From assembly GCA_030015575.1 (NCBI GenBank), contig CM057338.1, positions 633,570,189 to 633,634,188 on the forward strand: a stretch of DNA of 64,000 bases. The letters run 5' to 3'. Below are positions 10,399 through 21,364 of this stretch, piece after piece; position 1 is the first letter of the stretch, and each line of letters begins with the position of its first letter. The position numbers and the translations under genes were made by a program. Under the pieces are notes generated by a model. It saw nothing but the letters and a program-made list of their open reading frames with translations, did no database searches and was not told where the DNA came from. This DNA comes from Agapanthus africanus (taxonomy: Eukaryota; Streptophyta; Magnoliopsida; Asparagales; Amaryllidaceae).

Positions 10399-13300
10399 AT
10401 GACTGGACTTAAGCTTCTACTAGATAAAAACAAACTGAATGGGACCAACTATAAAGACTGGCTAAGGAATCTGAAGATCGCCTTGACTTATGATAAAGTA
10501 TCATATGTCCTCACGGCTTCAGCCCCGCCCGTCCCAGGCCCAAAATCCTCAGTTGCGGACATTGAAGTCCGCAAGACATGGGACGCTGACTGTGCCACGG
10601 CAAAATGCCTCGCGCTTGCATCGATGGACAACACACATCAAAAGCAGCACGAGGACATGGACATTCACGGGATACTGCTCCATACAAAGGAGTTGTATGG
10701 GGAGCAGTCCCGCGTATTACGATACGAAGCATCAAGGAAACTGTTTCACCTGCGAATGGCCCCGGCACACCAGTAGGAGACCATGTGTTGAAGATGATAG
10801 CTCTTATAGAAGAGCTTGAGGACCTGGGATGGACAATGGACAATGAACAATATATAGATATTATTCTGCAGTCCCTCCCCTCCACCTTTGCTCAGTTCAT
10901 AGTGAACTTCAACATGCACGGCATGGAGAAGGACCTCCCTGAACTCCTTAATATGTTAAGGAGTGCAGAGAGCACTATGAAGTCAGCAAAGACTCCCGTT
11001 ATGACCATTGGACAGTCTTCTTCTTCTCACCCAAAAGCTAAGGCCAAGGGAAAGAAAAAGAAGAAACCCATTAATCCTAAGGGTGGAGTCAAAAAGGTGA
11101 AGGGAAAGGGAAAGTCCACGGCTGGAAACCCAGGGAAAGGCGAGTGTTTTCATTGCCACAAGACAGGACATTGGAAGCGCAATTGCACGAAGTACCTAAG
11201 TCTCAAGAAGAAGCATGGTGATGCTTCTGCTTCAGGTGCGTTTGTGACTGAAAACTGTTTTTCTATAAACTCTGCTTCCTGGGTATTGGATACCGGTTCA
11301 GGTTCTCACATTTGCAATTCTATGCAGGGGCTGAGAAATAGCAAGGTTTTGAAGACAGGTGACCATACTCTCCGCGTTGGAAATGGTTCCAATGTACATA
11401 CAGTCGCAGTGGGAGAGTATCACTTGGGGTTGCCATCTGGATGTATTTTGATTTTGAATCCATGTTATTTTGTACCAAGTATGCTATGTAATATAATATC
11501 CGTTTCTTTGTTGGACAATGAAGGATATAATTTTGTGTTGCAGAACAATGTTATGAACATTCACCTAAATCAAATGTTGGTTGGGTATGGTACGCTTAAT
11601 AACGGAATATATGTCCTAAATCAACACACAGTTTTCAGTATACAACACACTAATAAAAGAAAACTTTCAGAATTAAATGAAGCTTTTCTATGGCACTGTA
11701 GACTTGGTCATATTAACGAAACAAGACTAAACAAGTTACACAAAGATGGATATTTAAATCCTTTTGAATATAAATATTATGCGACTTGCCAGTCTTGTAT
11801 CAAGGGTAAAATGACCAAAACTCCGTTTACCGGACACGGAGCAAGAGCTACTCAGCTCCTGGGCCTCATACATAGTGATGTATGTGGGCCTATGTCTACA
11901 CAGGCTAGAGGCGGTTTTTCATACTTCATTACATTCACTGATGATTTCTCAAGATTCGGTCATGTATTTTTATTAAAGCACAAGTCCGACGCTTTCGAGA
12001 AATTCATTGAATATAAACAAGAAGTAGAAAAACAAACCGGCTTGAGTATTAAGATGCTTCGATCAGATCGAGGTGGAGAGTATCTCAGTACAGAATTTGC
12101 AAACTTCCTAAAAGTGAATGGGATTCTCTCTCAACTCACTCCTCCTTACACTCCACAGCACAACGGTGTGTCAGAACGACGGAATAGGACCCTATTAGAT
12201 ATGGTCCGGTCCATGATGAGTGACGCTGAGTTACCAGTCTCGTTTTGGGGGCATGCATTGGAGACTGCGGCGTTTCTGCTAAACAGGGTTCCAACCAAAG
12301 CCGTGTCTACCACGCCATATGAGATATCGAATGGGAAGAGACCATCTCTTAAAAGAATTAAGATTTGGGGTTGCCCGGCCTATGTTAAAAAGCAGAATCC
12401 GGACAAACTCGAGACACGGTCAGTCATGTGTAACTTTGTGGGATATCCAAAGAATTCTTATGGGTATCTGTTCTACCACAAAGAGGAACAAAAAGTGTTT
12501 GTTTCTCAGTATGCCACATTCTTGGAAAAAGAGTTTTTCACAGATAGAGATGATGGCAAGGTGGTAGATCTAGAAGAGGTTCTGGAGACACAAACTACAA
12601 ATGACGATTTGGTTGAACCGGCTGTTGCAACAGAAACTGAAGAACCTCGGCAACTCCGTAGGTCTGGTAGGACTTCTCGCCCACCGGAGAGGTACTACGG
12701 TTTCCTCATTGATGGTGACAGAGAAGACTGTATCATGGAAGATGATGATCCTACCAGTTTTCAGCAAGCTATCACGAGTGGTGACTCTGTGAAGTGGCTG
12801 GATGCCATGAGATCCGAAATGGAGTCTATGTACACCAACAAAGTATGGACTTTGGACGTTGTACCCCCTGGGGTAAAACCTGTAGGGTGCAAATGGATCT
12901 TTAAAAGAAAGATTGGTGTGGATGGGCAGGTAGAGACCTATAAGGCAAGACTTGTGGCGAAAGGTTTTCGTCAAAGACCAGGTTTGGACTATGACGAAAC
13001 TTTTTCGCCCGTAGCCATGCTTAAATCCATTCGGATCCTACTTGCTATTGCTGCTCACTACGACTATGAAATCTGGCAGATGGACGTTAAAACAGCATTT
13101 CTGAATGGAGATTTAGAAGAATGCGTTTATATGGATCAGCCAGAGGGCTTTATTGACAGTGGGAGCAGCGAGAAAGCATGTAGATTGCTTAAATCCATAT
13201 ATGGGTTAAAGCAGGCATCTCGGAGTTGGAACATCTGTTTCGATGATGTTATCAAAGAGTTTGATTTCATCAAAAATCCAGATGAACCTTGTGTTTATAG

Positions 13301-14324
13301 GAAGGCTGTAGGAAGAGCTGTCATATTCCTCGTATTGTACGTGGATGACATTCTTCTGATAGGAAATGATATTCCTATGCTACAGTCGGTCAAATCATTC
13401 TTATCACTGAGGTTCTCCATGAAGGACCTGGGTGATGCCACATACATCCTGGGCATAAGGATCTATAGGGATAGATCCAAAAAGTTATTGGGACTGTCCC
13501 AAACCAGGTACATCAATACCATCCTAAAGAGGTTTAGCATGGAAGACTCCAAGCGGGGTGCCTTACCCGCTTGCCATGGAGTTACTCTCTCCAAGGATTC
13601 TTGTCCAAAGACCGATGAAGAGAGAGCTCGCATGAGCATTATACCTTATGCTTCGGCAGTAGGATCTATAATGTATGCGATGTTATGTACACGCCCAGAT
13701 GTAGCTTATGCACTTAGTGTTGTAAGCAGGTATCAATCCAACCCAGGGGAGAACCACTGGACAGCTGTGAAGAACATTCTTAAGTACTTACGAAGGACTA
13801 AAGAATTGTTCTTGGTGTATGGTAATAAAGATCTCCAAATGGAGGCCTTTACCGATTCGAGCTTCCAGAGCGACAAGGATGACAGCAAATCTATCTCAGG
13901 GTTTGTATTTACCCTCAATGGAGGGGCGGTGAGTTGGAAGAGTTCCAAACAGGATACCGTTGCAGACTCTACGATGGAAGCTGAGTACATTGCTGCAAAT
14001 GATGCCGCCAAGGAAGCCGTCTGGATGAGGAAGTTCGTCTCGGAGCTAGGAGTAGTTCCAACCATTATTGATCCAATACCTTTGTATTGTGACAATAATG
14101 GGGCGATGGCGTTAGCCAAGGAGCCCAGATCCCATCAGCGGTCCAGACACATCCTGAGGCGCTTTCATTTGATCCGGGAGATTGTAGATCGCCGCGAGAT
14201 CGAGATTAAGAGAGTTGACACAAAGAACAATGCCGCGGATCCATTCACCAAGGCCCTCCCTCAGCCGCACCATGAGCGACTTTTTGAGATGTTGGGTATG
14301 AGATACGCCAATAACTGGCCTTAG
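10399..14324 (+). CDS. gag-pol polyprotein of element B (one frameshift in gag)
   Basis: The start ATG at 10399 (MTGLKLLLDKN) matches element A. The frame breaks near 10758-10765, in GGCCCCGGC, where B has one base fewer than A. From there a single frame runs to the TAG at 14322-14324, giving about 1,308 codons in all. Domain order is gag, a CCHC knuckle (CFHCHKTGHWKRNC), protease (DTGSGSH), integrase (HHCC, then DDFSRFG, RSDRGGEY and PQHNGVSER), RT (YGLKQASRSW, LYVDDILLIGND) and RNase H (DSTMEAEYIAA, YCDNNGA). The catalytic motifs appear intact, making this the least damaged coding region in the window. The break may be a mutation or a sequencing error; programmed frameshifting is unlikely because it falls inside the gag domain. 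Confidence 0.93.
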
Positions 14325-14325
14325 T

Positions 14326-14338
14326 GCAAGTGGGAGAT
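14326..14338 (+). other. Polypurine tract of element B
   Basis: GCAAGTGGGAGAT directly precedes the 3' LTR. It is the plus-strand primer, and the same motif precedes the 3' LTRs of A, E and G. Confidence 0.85.
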
Positions 14339-16436
14339 TGTTGGATATATGTATGCCCTAGAGGCCATTATGTGATAGTGGATGTATCTATACATGTATA
14401 TATATTCAGTTTGCATTCTTGCTCGACATGATAGTATGCTATCTGGTTATTCTTTATCTGACATGTTTATTTGATCATGCTTCTATTCATTCATACATGC
14501 TGATAAAGCCCTAAGGATATCGGCTTGACTACTCTGATTATGATGGAGATCATACTAGTGGGACATCTGTAGTCTATAAGCATATCCTGGAACGTCCCTA
14601 GTCGTAGGTATATCGAGACGGGGCATTGATATACCAGAGTAGACTAGCGTATGTGATACTAGACCCATACGATGGGCGATGGATGTTCCCACATTTATCG
14701 ATGTTTGACATCGAGATCATATACGGGTGCTCAGTAGTGACTGGATACACTGGACGGACTCACCGAGAACTCCTATATGGAATTATATCTATCGTCGGAT
14801 AGCAGTTCTCAGGTGACACTGGTACAGGTTAGTCTGTAGACCCGAGATCGTCATGGAGTCTTGTGTGTTCTCCCACTGCACTTTGATTGCCACCCTACCA
14901 CGGCTCTACTGAGTCGTGCAAACAGGTGGCCGTTGGGTACAGTCCCGAGACATACGAAGACGATGAGCGATAGGAGGGGTTTCGTCTCTCCCGGTATTGG
15001 GAGTTGATGCTGTGCAGTGCCCGACTGGTTATAACAGCAAGTCCCTGGCCAGGGCTGCTGAGATTTGCTGATAAGTGTTATCAGTAGTTTCTCGATCTGT
15101 TATAGACCATTCATCGACACGACTTATTGAGTTATTGGGGTCGACGTCACCATCCCTAGGCTCGATATGCAGCATATCTGACGAAGAGACCGGACTGTAC
15201 GGTAGTGTTGCCGGATGGCTCGACGGGAGTTGTAACAGGTTCGCTTGTTGTCTTCTGATCGCTCAATACCCGGGTGGCCGTTACGTTTAGCTGACCGCTT
15301 GCGGCTTGAGGGTACTTGATATGATCATTACCCTCTGCCGGCGTATTGACGAGTCTTAGAGTCCCACAAAGGAGTTACTCAGTCCAGGCGAAACGTTGTG
15401 GTGCGCGTATGCGATATGCGCATGCACCCGATTGAAATGTGCGTATATGATACTGTATATTGATCGGGCGGCTTGCTTTTGGTAGGGTCATATGTGATAT
15501 GGCCGGATTGATAAATCAAAAGTTGATTTATCATTTAACCATTAGTTTTTCTCACTTGAAAACCTTTTCAAGGATGATGGATGTGTGCATGCATGTGTGT
15601 TTATCTTTCTTTCTTTCATGCTAGTTTCTTGCACATATGGATGTGCATACATACACACATACATACAACCATCCATCATGGTTGTTAGCATATGGAAATG
15701 GTGGCAATGCTAGACTCACACCGTAGATTATTTAATGGATTATTATTTGATTATGGATTTAAAAAGAAAATGAAAAGGAAAGGATAATTATGCTAGTTTC
15801 TACATGCTTCTTCTAACCTAACCATGCTCACCTACCACTAAACCATGGTTATCCTTTCCTTTATCATTCTAAGCCCAAGTTAAATTAATCATCTATCATT
15901 TAATCATGGTTGGAGTCAAGAAGGAATAAATATATATAGTGATATTTATTTTCTTTTGCAAGCTTAACCTTATGGTTATCATTTTTACCTCTTGAAAAGA
16001 AATAGCCACCATTTTCATCCTCCTTCATCTTCTCCTCTCTAGTTTTTTCTAGTGAGTCAAACACAATCAAAGAAAGGTTTTTGAAGTGAGATCCAAAGCC
16101 ACAACAACATTCTACACAAGCTTAGCCGTTTTGTTTAGAGTGTTATCTTCGGTTTGACGAAGTAGCGAGCTTGGACGGAAAACTCCGGGTGGATCGTCGT
16201 GGACGCAAGAGGACGACGAGTGAACCTTCTTCCAACACCCTAGAGCCTAAGGAGTCTTGCAAAGGAGAGCTACAAAGGTTGTAGCCTTCAAACCCTAGAT
16301 TATTCTAGTTTAAAGTTTACTAAACCTAATTTTCTAGGATCGATCCACTTGCGTGTTAGTTTAGCACCTTAAAAATCATAACTTTGGGTCATGTGATGCT
16401 TCAAAACACTTCATAGGGTGCTATACTAACCTTACA
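14339..16436 (+). repeat. 3' LTR of element B
   Basis: It has the same length (2098 bp) and termini as 5798-7895. Small ORFs inside it are shared by the two LTRs and are not evidence of genes. Confidence 0.95.
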
Positions 16437-16932
16437 TTTATGGACTAAAGCAGGCATCGTGGAGTTGGAACATCTGTTTTGATGATACGGTCAAGGAATT
16501 TGGCTTTATCAAAATTCCAGATGAACCATGCATCTATAGTAGATTTGTAGCGAGAACTGTAGTATTCCTCGTTTTATACGTGGATGACATTCTCTTAATA
16601 GGAAATGACATTCCTATGCTACAATCTGTCAAGGGGTTCTTGTCGCACAGGTTCTCCATGAAAGACCTGGGTGATGCCTCATACATCCTGGGGATCCGGA
16701 TCCATCGTGATAGATCCAGGAGGATATTAGGAATTTCACAGTCCAGGTACATCGACACCATACTGAAAAGATTCAGTATGGAAGATTCCAAGGGCGGTAA
16801 CCTACCGGCTTGTCACGGGATCACCCTCTCTAAAGAGATGTCTCCCAAGACTGATTTGGAGAGGGATCGCATGTCTATTATACCCTACGCTTCTGCGGTA
16901 GGCTCTATAATGTATGCAATGTTGTGTACCAG
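16437..16932 (+). pseudogene. gag-pol part 2 of element A (RT catalytic part)
   Basis: This is the continuation of A's RT after the B insertion. It begins YGLKQASWSW and contains the catalytic LYVDDILLIGND near 16576, followed by the RT-RNase H connection ending at YAMLCT. No internal stop is seen. It ends at the target duplication ACCAG (16928-16932) where C is inserted; the continuation is at 28705. Confidence 0.93.
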
Positions 16933-19900
16933 TGTCACGACCCGAAAGTACGGAACATGACCGGCACTTAAACTACGAACGTCTCGAGGCGTACGTAATC
17001 TAAGTAAACCTAAAACCCAGAAATCCAAACCAAGAAAAGTAGTAGAGTGCAGGAAAAACCAACTTAAAGCAAGTAGTTTCAATAGCATAAGCCGAATTAT
17101 GTGGTTTTTAAAAACATCAAAAATTTATTGAAAATTTCGGCAGAGTCTCCTTTGTAAAAACTGGCTCCCAAACGGGATACAACATGAATAGTATACGAAA
17201 TCAAGAAAAAGGCATCCCCAAGCGGGAGCTAGCTCTTCGTCAATCGACGGTCCCAACCATACAAGCAATAAAATATACAACGCCAACTGCGAGGATCAAA
17301 ACTCAAAAGGAAACTCAAAACCACCAGAAATATAACGAGCGACTCTAAGGTCGAAAGAATAAACAACACTGGTCTCTATCTCAATAAATACAAGTTTGGT
17401 TGACGGAATTTACTAGATACAACGGAATAATATTATACAAGGTAATATGATGGGTACGATACAAGAAAAACCCACCTACTAGCAAGTCACCCGAATGAAA
17501 CTGAGCCCGCAAGCCGTAAAGAAACATGTACGGCAAAACCTGCAAGAAACTGGGGCACAACGGGGGTGAGTTGCCAACTCGTGAATAGAAAAACATCTAC
17601 GAATAAAAATCGCATGTATGACGCAATCCTAGGTCATACGATCATAATATATAATCCTCCAATAACATGCAGCCTATAACAAGGCTAGGGTAAATATCTA
17701 ACCCGAGTGTAATCTCATGTGCCTGTGTCAGTGCCTCAGGTAGCAATATATCATATGAATGAGGTATGAATGCATGAAGACAGGATACATGCAAATGAAG
17801 AAACTGTTTTCATAAATTAGTGAGATTTCCTTTGTATATTTTCAAAATGAGGTATCATAATGAAATCAGCATAAAACAGTGCCTAGCATCGGCATAAAAC
17901 GTAATCCCAATATCTCGATATCTCGGTATCACAGTCTCTGTACCTCAATCACAATATCTAGGGCGCCGTCAGTCCAGACCGGCCCCTACCATCCATCTCA
18001 AGACCACGACGGTATCCTCCGGATATCCGACGCGTCGGGTAATATCACCGGTAGGTAGTACTCCCCTGCCTGGCTCACATCGTCATCATCACGCGCTTCT
18101 TGCCCTGGGGTACCTTACCGGGTCCACCATGTACCCGAAACGGTTCATCCGTCTCCTCGAATCGGGTCTCGAAATCCATCAGCAAACTCATGGTGGACGA
18201 CTCATACATCACTAGAAAACCACAATACTTTATATTTTAAAAGATCATAAGTTGTAAATTTTGCGGCTTTCCCCGAAATCCAGAAATATCATAAATCTCA
18301 AGAAATCATCACAAGTGCATATGTCAATGATAATGAATGCATATGGTATCAATAACCAAGTTGCAATGTATGATTAATAAACTAGGCGTGAACAATTGAA
18401 TAACAGTACGCATGAAGTGGCAGGTAATAACTACAATGTCTAATATGGCATATAAGGGAAGTACACTAATATCATGTCAAAACTACTAGCTAACAAGCTA
18501 AGTCAAGCAAATATATTCTCTAAAGTGTACGTGACATGGCAATTACCGATGAAGATGTGTGTGAGCCGGCAAGTAGGTGTACGTGGTACATACGCATCAT
18601 CGGTAATGGTGCTGGTGTCCTAAGAGCATGATATCAATAATGGAATATACAGCAAAATAAGTATGCGAGGCAGAGCGAACAGCAATAATGTGCGGGAGCT
18701 GAAAACTAGACGCAACGATAACTAATTTACATTAATCTAATATAAGTCCTACAAATGGTGCCTTTTGAAATAACACGAATCATGGGGTTTTGAAAATAGG
18801 GGCTACGGTGTTTTTATGAAAAGATACGTCTTTTGAAATATCCGTAGGATCCCTTGGGCTGTCTTTTAAAATACCCACGATTCGTTAGTTTTTGAAATAG
18901 GTAAGAAGTCTAATGTAATCTAACAACTACACTAAACTATACGGCTGAACTAACAAGCTGAACTACAGGTAAGGAAACCGCCTAACATCTGAGTCGATAC
19001 ATATACATACCTATATATATATTAGTCGGTGATCCCGCCTCAATAATATCATATCCGATATCATATCTATAATCAGACATCCCAAGTCAAGAGTGCGGAT
19101 CAATCATCAAAATATAGCTCGTATGTAAATCCGTCGTACGGCATCCCAAATCTGGGTACGGGTCAATATCACATTCATCATACTATTCATCTGATATCCT
19201 CTTTATCAAATATCATGATCGGGGTACTGATCTACGTCTAGTACAATATTGATACCATCTATGTATGCATGCATGTATAAGAATCACTACGTCAAAAAGA
19301 CCCGCTAAAACATCATGTCGTATCTCAATACGAACCAAAACACATCACGGATCTTCTGGCCTCAAGCCCAATATCATCGACTCATCTCAAATCCCAATTA
19401 CTATCCTCAAATCAAGTATATAAACACATAGTCCCATACCCATGTGTAAATATACACATCAATATATAATCCCATGTACGCACATATGAAAGAAGAATGT
19501 ATGCAAATATGGGTGTGTGTGTATGTGTGGTGCAACCACTACTCTAGGATTTCGCAACACTAAACCAATCCAATCACACCAAGGATCCATCTCTATCATC
19601 AATAATCTCAAACAATATATAATCAATAAATGTGTGTATACGTATTCGTATACATCACCACGAACTGCGGGGGTGCTATACGCCATCCACCCGATTTCTC
19701 CCCGTAGATATAAATCTACTCACCTGGTCCTCGCTTGCCGGTGCCGACGCCGCCACGCGCTTGCTTGTCGTCTCGAAGTCCACATGGGGTACCTACATAT
19801 CATAACGCACCGTATCGCATTAAAATCCGACTCATGACCAAAACGACACACGAATCCCACATAGGTCAAAACCTATGGTTGCTTTTCACAAATCAACCCA

Positions 19901-21352
19901 ACAACCCTCGATGTCGGCGTACAAACGCCAACCCATCGAGAAAAACCCAAATACACTCATTTGCACATTCGCGAACACTAATTTTAATATAAAATAGGTT
20001 AAAACTCACAAAAACCCCAAATTCACTTTAAAAGCCGTTTTTCCGAAAAACTAGCAAGCAAAATTTCCCGTTTTAGTACAAAACTCGACGTTTAAACAAT
20101 TCTAGCGGCCATAATACTTATTAAATAACTTAAATAAGTCATATAACCCATAACCACAATTTAATCTCATCAAACTGTATACGTTAAAAAAAAACTAATT
20201 ATAATTTTAAACCCAATTATTTAACCATTTCCAAAAACCTAGATAGCAAATTAGTGTAATTATCACAATTTTTAACTAACAACTAACAACTTAATTTGAT
20301 TTAGCAACCATTAATATGTCAAAACATCACACAAGCATAATCTCATAACATAAAACCCTAACATGATTCAAATTCTTCTCTTGAATTTCACAAACCCTCA
20401 CTTGCATTCAAATTCTTTTCTTGAACTTTCAAACACACAATTAAACCACCATTAAACTTATAATTAAGCTAGACTAAAGTATTAGCAACAAATTAAACAA
20501 AAAGCCAAGATTTATACCTCACAAATCCATGATCAAACATGAAATCTAGACCTCCAAAATGAAATCCTTGCACCAAGATCCATGCATCTAAGGCTACACT
20601 AAAATGGGTAAGAACTAGATTTCGATTTTGGGATTTTTTTTATGGGTATTTGATGAATTTTTTGAAGCAAAAGAGATGGAACAATGGGGGAGAAAGAGGG
20701 CTGTTTGTGCAGGAATTTTCGGCCATAAAAGGGAGTGGGGGAGGAGAGAGAGGGAGGTGGAGAAAAATGGGGAGAAAAAGACAAAGTCTACACCCCCTTT
20801 TGACTTTCTTTCATTTCCCTTTTTCTTTTCTTTTCTTTTCTTTTTTGTGTGGAATGGAGTGGGGAAATAGGGGGATGTGCTGCTGAATTCAGCCACATGG
20901 GGATGGGGGTGAGTGAGTGTGGGTGTGGGTGTGGGGGAAAAAGATAAATGTTATACCCCAAACAACCATTTACACTAATTTCACCGAAAAAAAGCCTTTT
21001 TCTTCGATATTTTCTAAACCGTTTTGGCAAACGATTTCGTTTCAAAAACCACATGATAAAATTTTATTTAAATTTTTATGATGCACAAAATTTGTTTCAA
21101 CTCATTCCAATTTGTAATTTTCCCTAATTAAATATATTAGTGACGGCTTAAAATAATATTAAAATAATTTTTTTCAGAAAATTTGAAATTTCACCAGTGG
21201 CTCAATAAACACCAAATACTAGCAATTACATAGCTAGAATATGTATATTTAATTTTTATAATAAGATATTTGTATTTTGACTTTTTACAGAAAACCCCCT
21301 TATTTTACCGTTTTTTTCGAAATTTCACCGAAACGATTTTCAAAACGTTACA
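16933..21352 (-). repeat. Left (3') LTR of element C
   Basis: This 4420-bp repeat is paired with 24157-28704. It lacks about 125 bp that the other copy has at about 27418-27545. It contains a TTTTC microsatellite near 20818-20846 and no supported gene. Confidence 0.95.
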
Positions 21353-21364
21353 ATCTTCCTCCTT
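21353..21364 (-). other. Polypurine tract of element C
   Basis: Read on the minus strand, AAGGAGGAAGAT directly abuts the 3' LTR, as expected for the plus-strand primer of a Ty3/gypsy element. Confidence 0.75.

Larger units (their letters stand above)
5798..16436 (+). mobile_element. Element B: nearly intact Ty1/copia (Angela-type) retrotransposon
   Basis: The element is complete: 5' LTR 5798-7895, internal region 7896-14338, 3' LTR 14339-16436. Both LTRs are exactly 2098 bp, start TGTTGGATATATG and end CTTACA, and differ at about 20 positions (roughly 1%). It interrupts A's RT gene. The host sequence reads CCATTT before it and TTTATGG after it. Only TTT is clearly duplicated; a 5-bp CATTT duplication that later lost CA is possible. 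Gag-pol has a single-base frameshift but otherwise full length. Confidence 0.95.

Noticed and set aside
10740-10800. Programmed frameshift between gag and pol in element B
   Set aside because: The break lies inside the gag domain, far before the zinc knuckle, and matches a one-base loss relative to A.
12570-12974. Antisense ORFs over the pol genes of A, B, D and E
   Set aside because: They are mirror frames of strong coding sequence with no recognisable domains.
16437-16445. Clean 5-bp target duplication for element B
   Set aside because: Flanks share only TTT with certainty; a longer duplication requires assuming a later 2-bp loss.
19517-19837. A 106-codon ORF repeated at 26741-27061, and ORFs around 20599-20900 repeated near 27951-28314
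   Set aside because: They lie in the paired LTRs of C, contain low-complexity segments and match no recognised protein.
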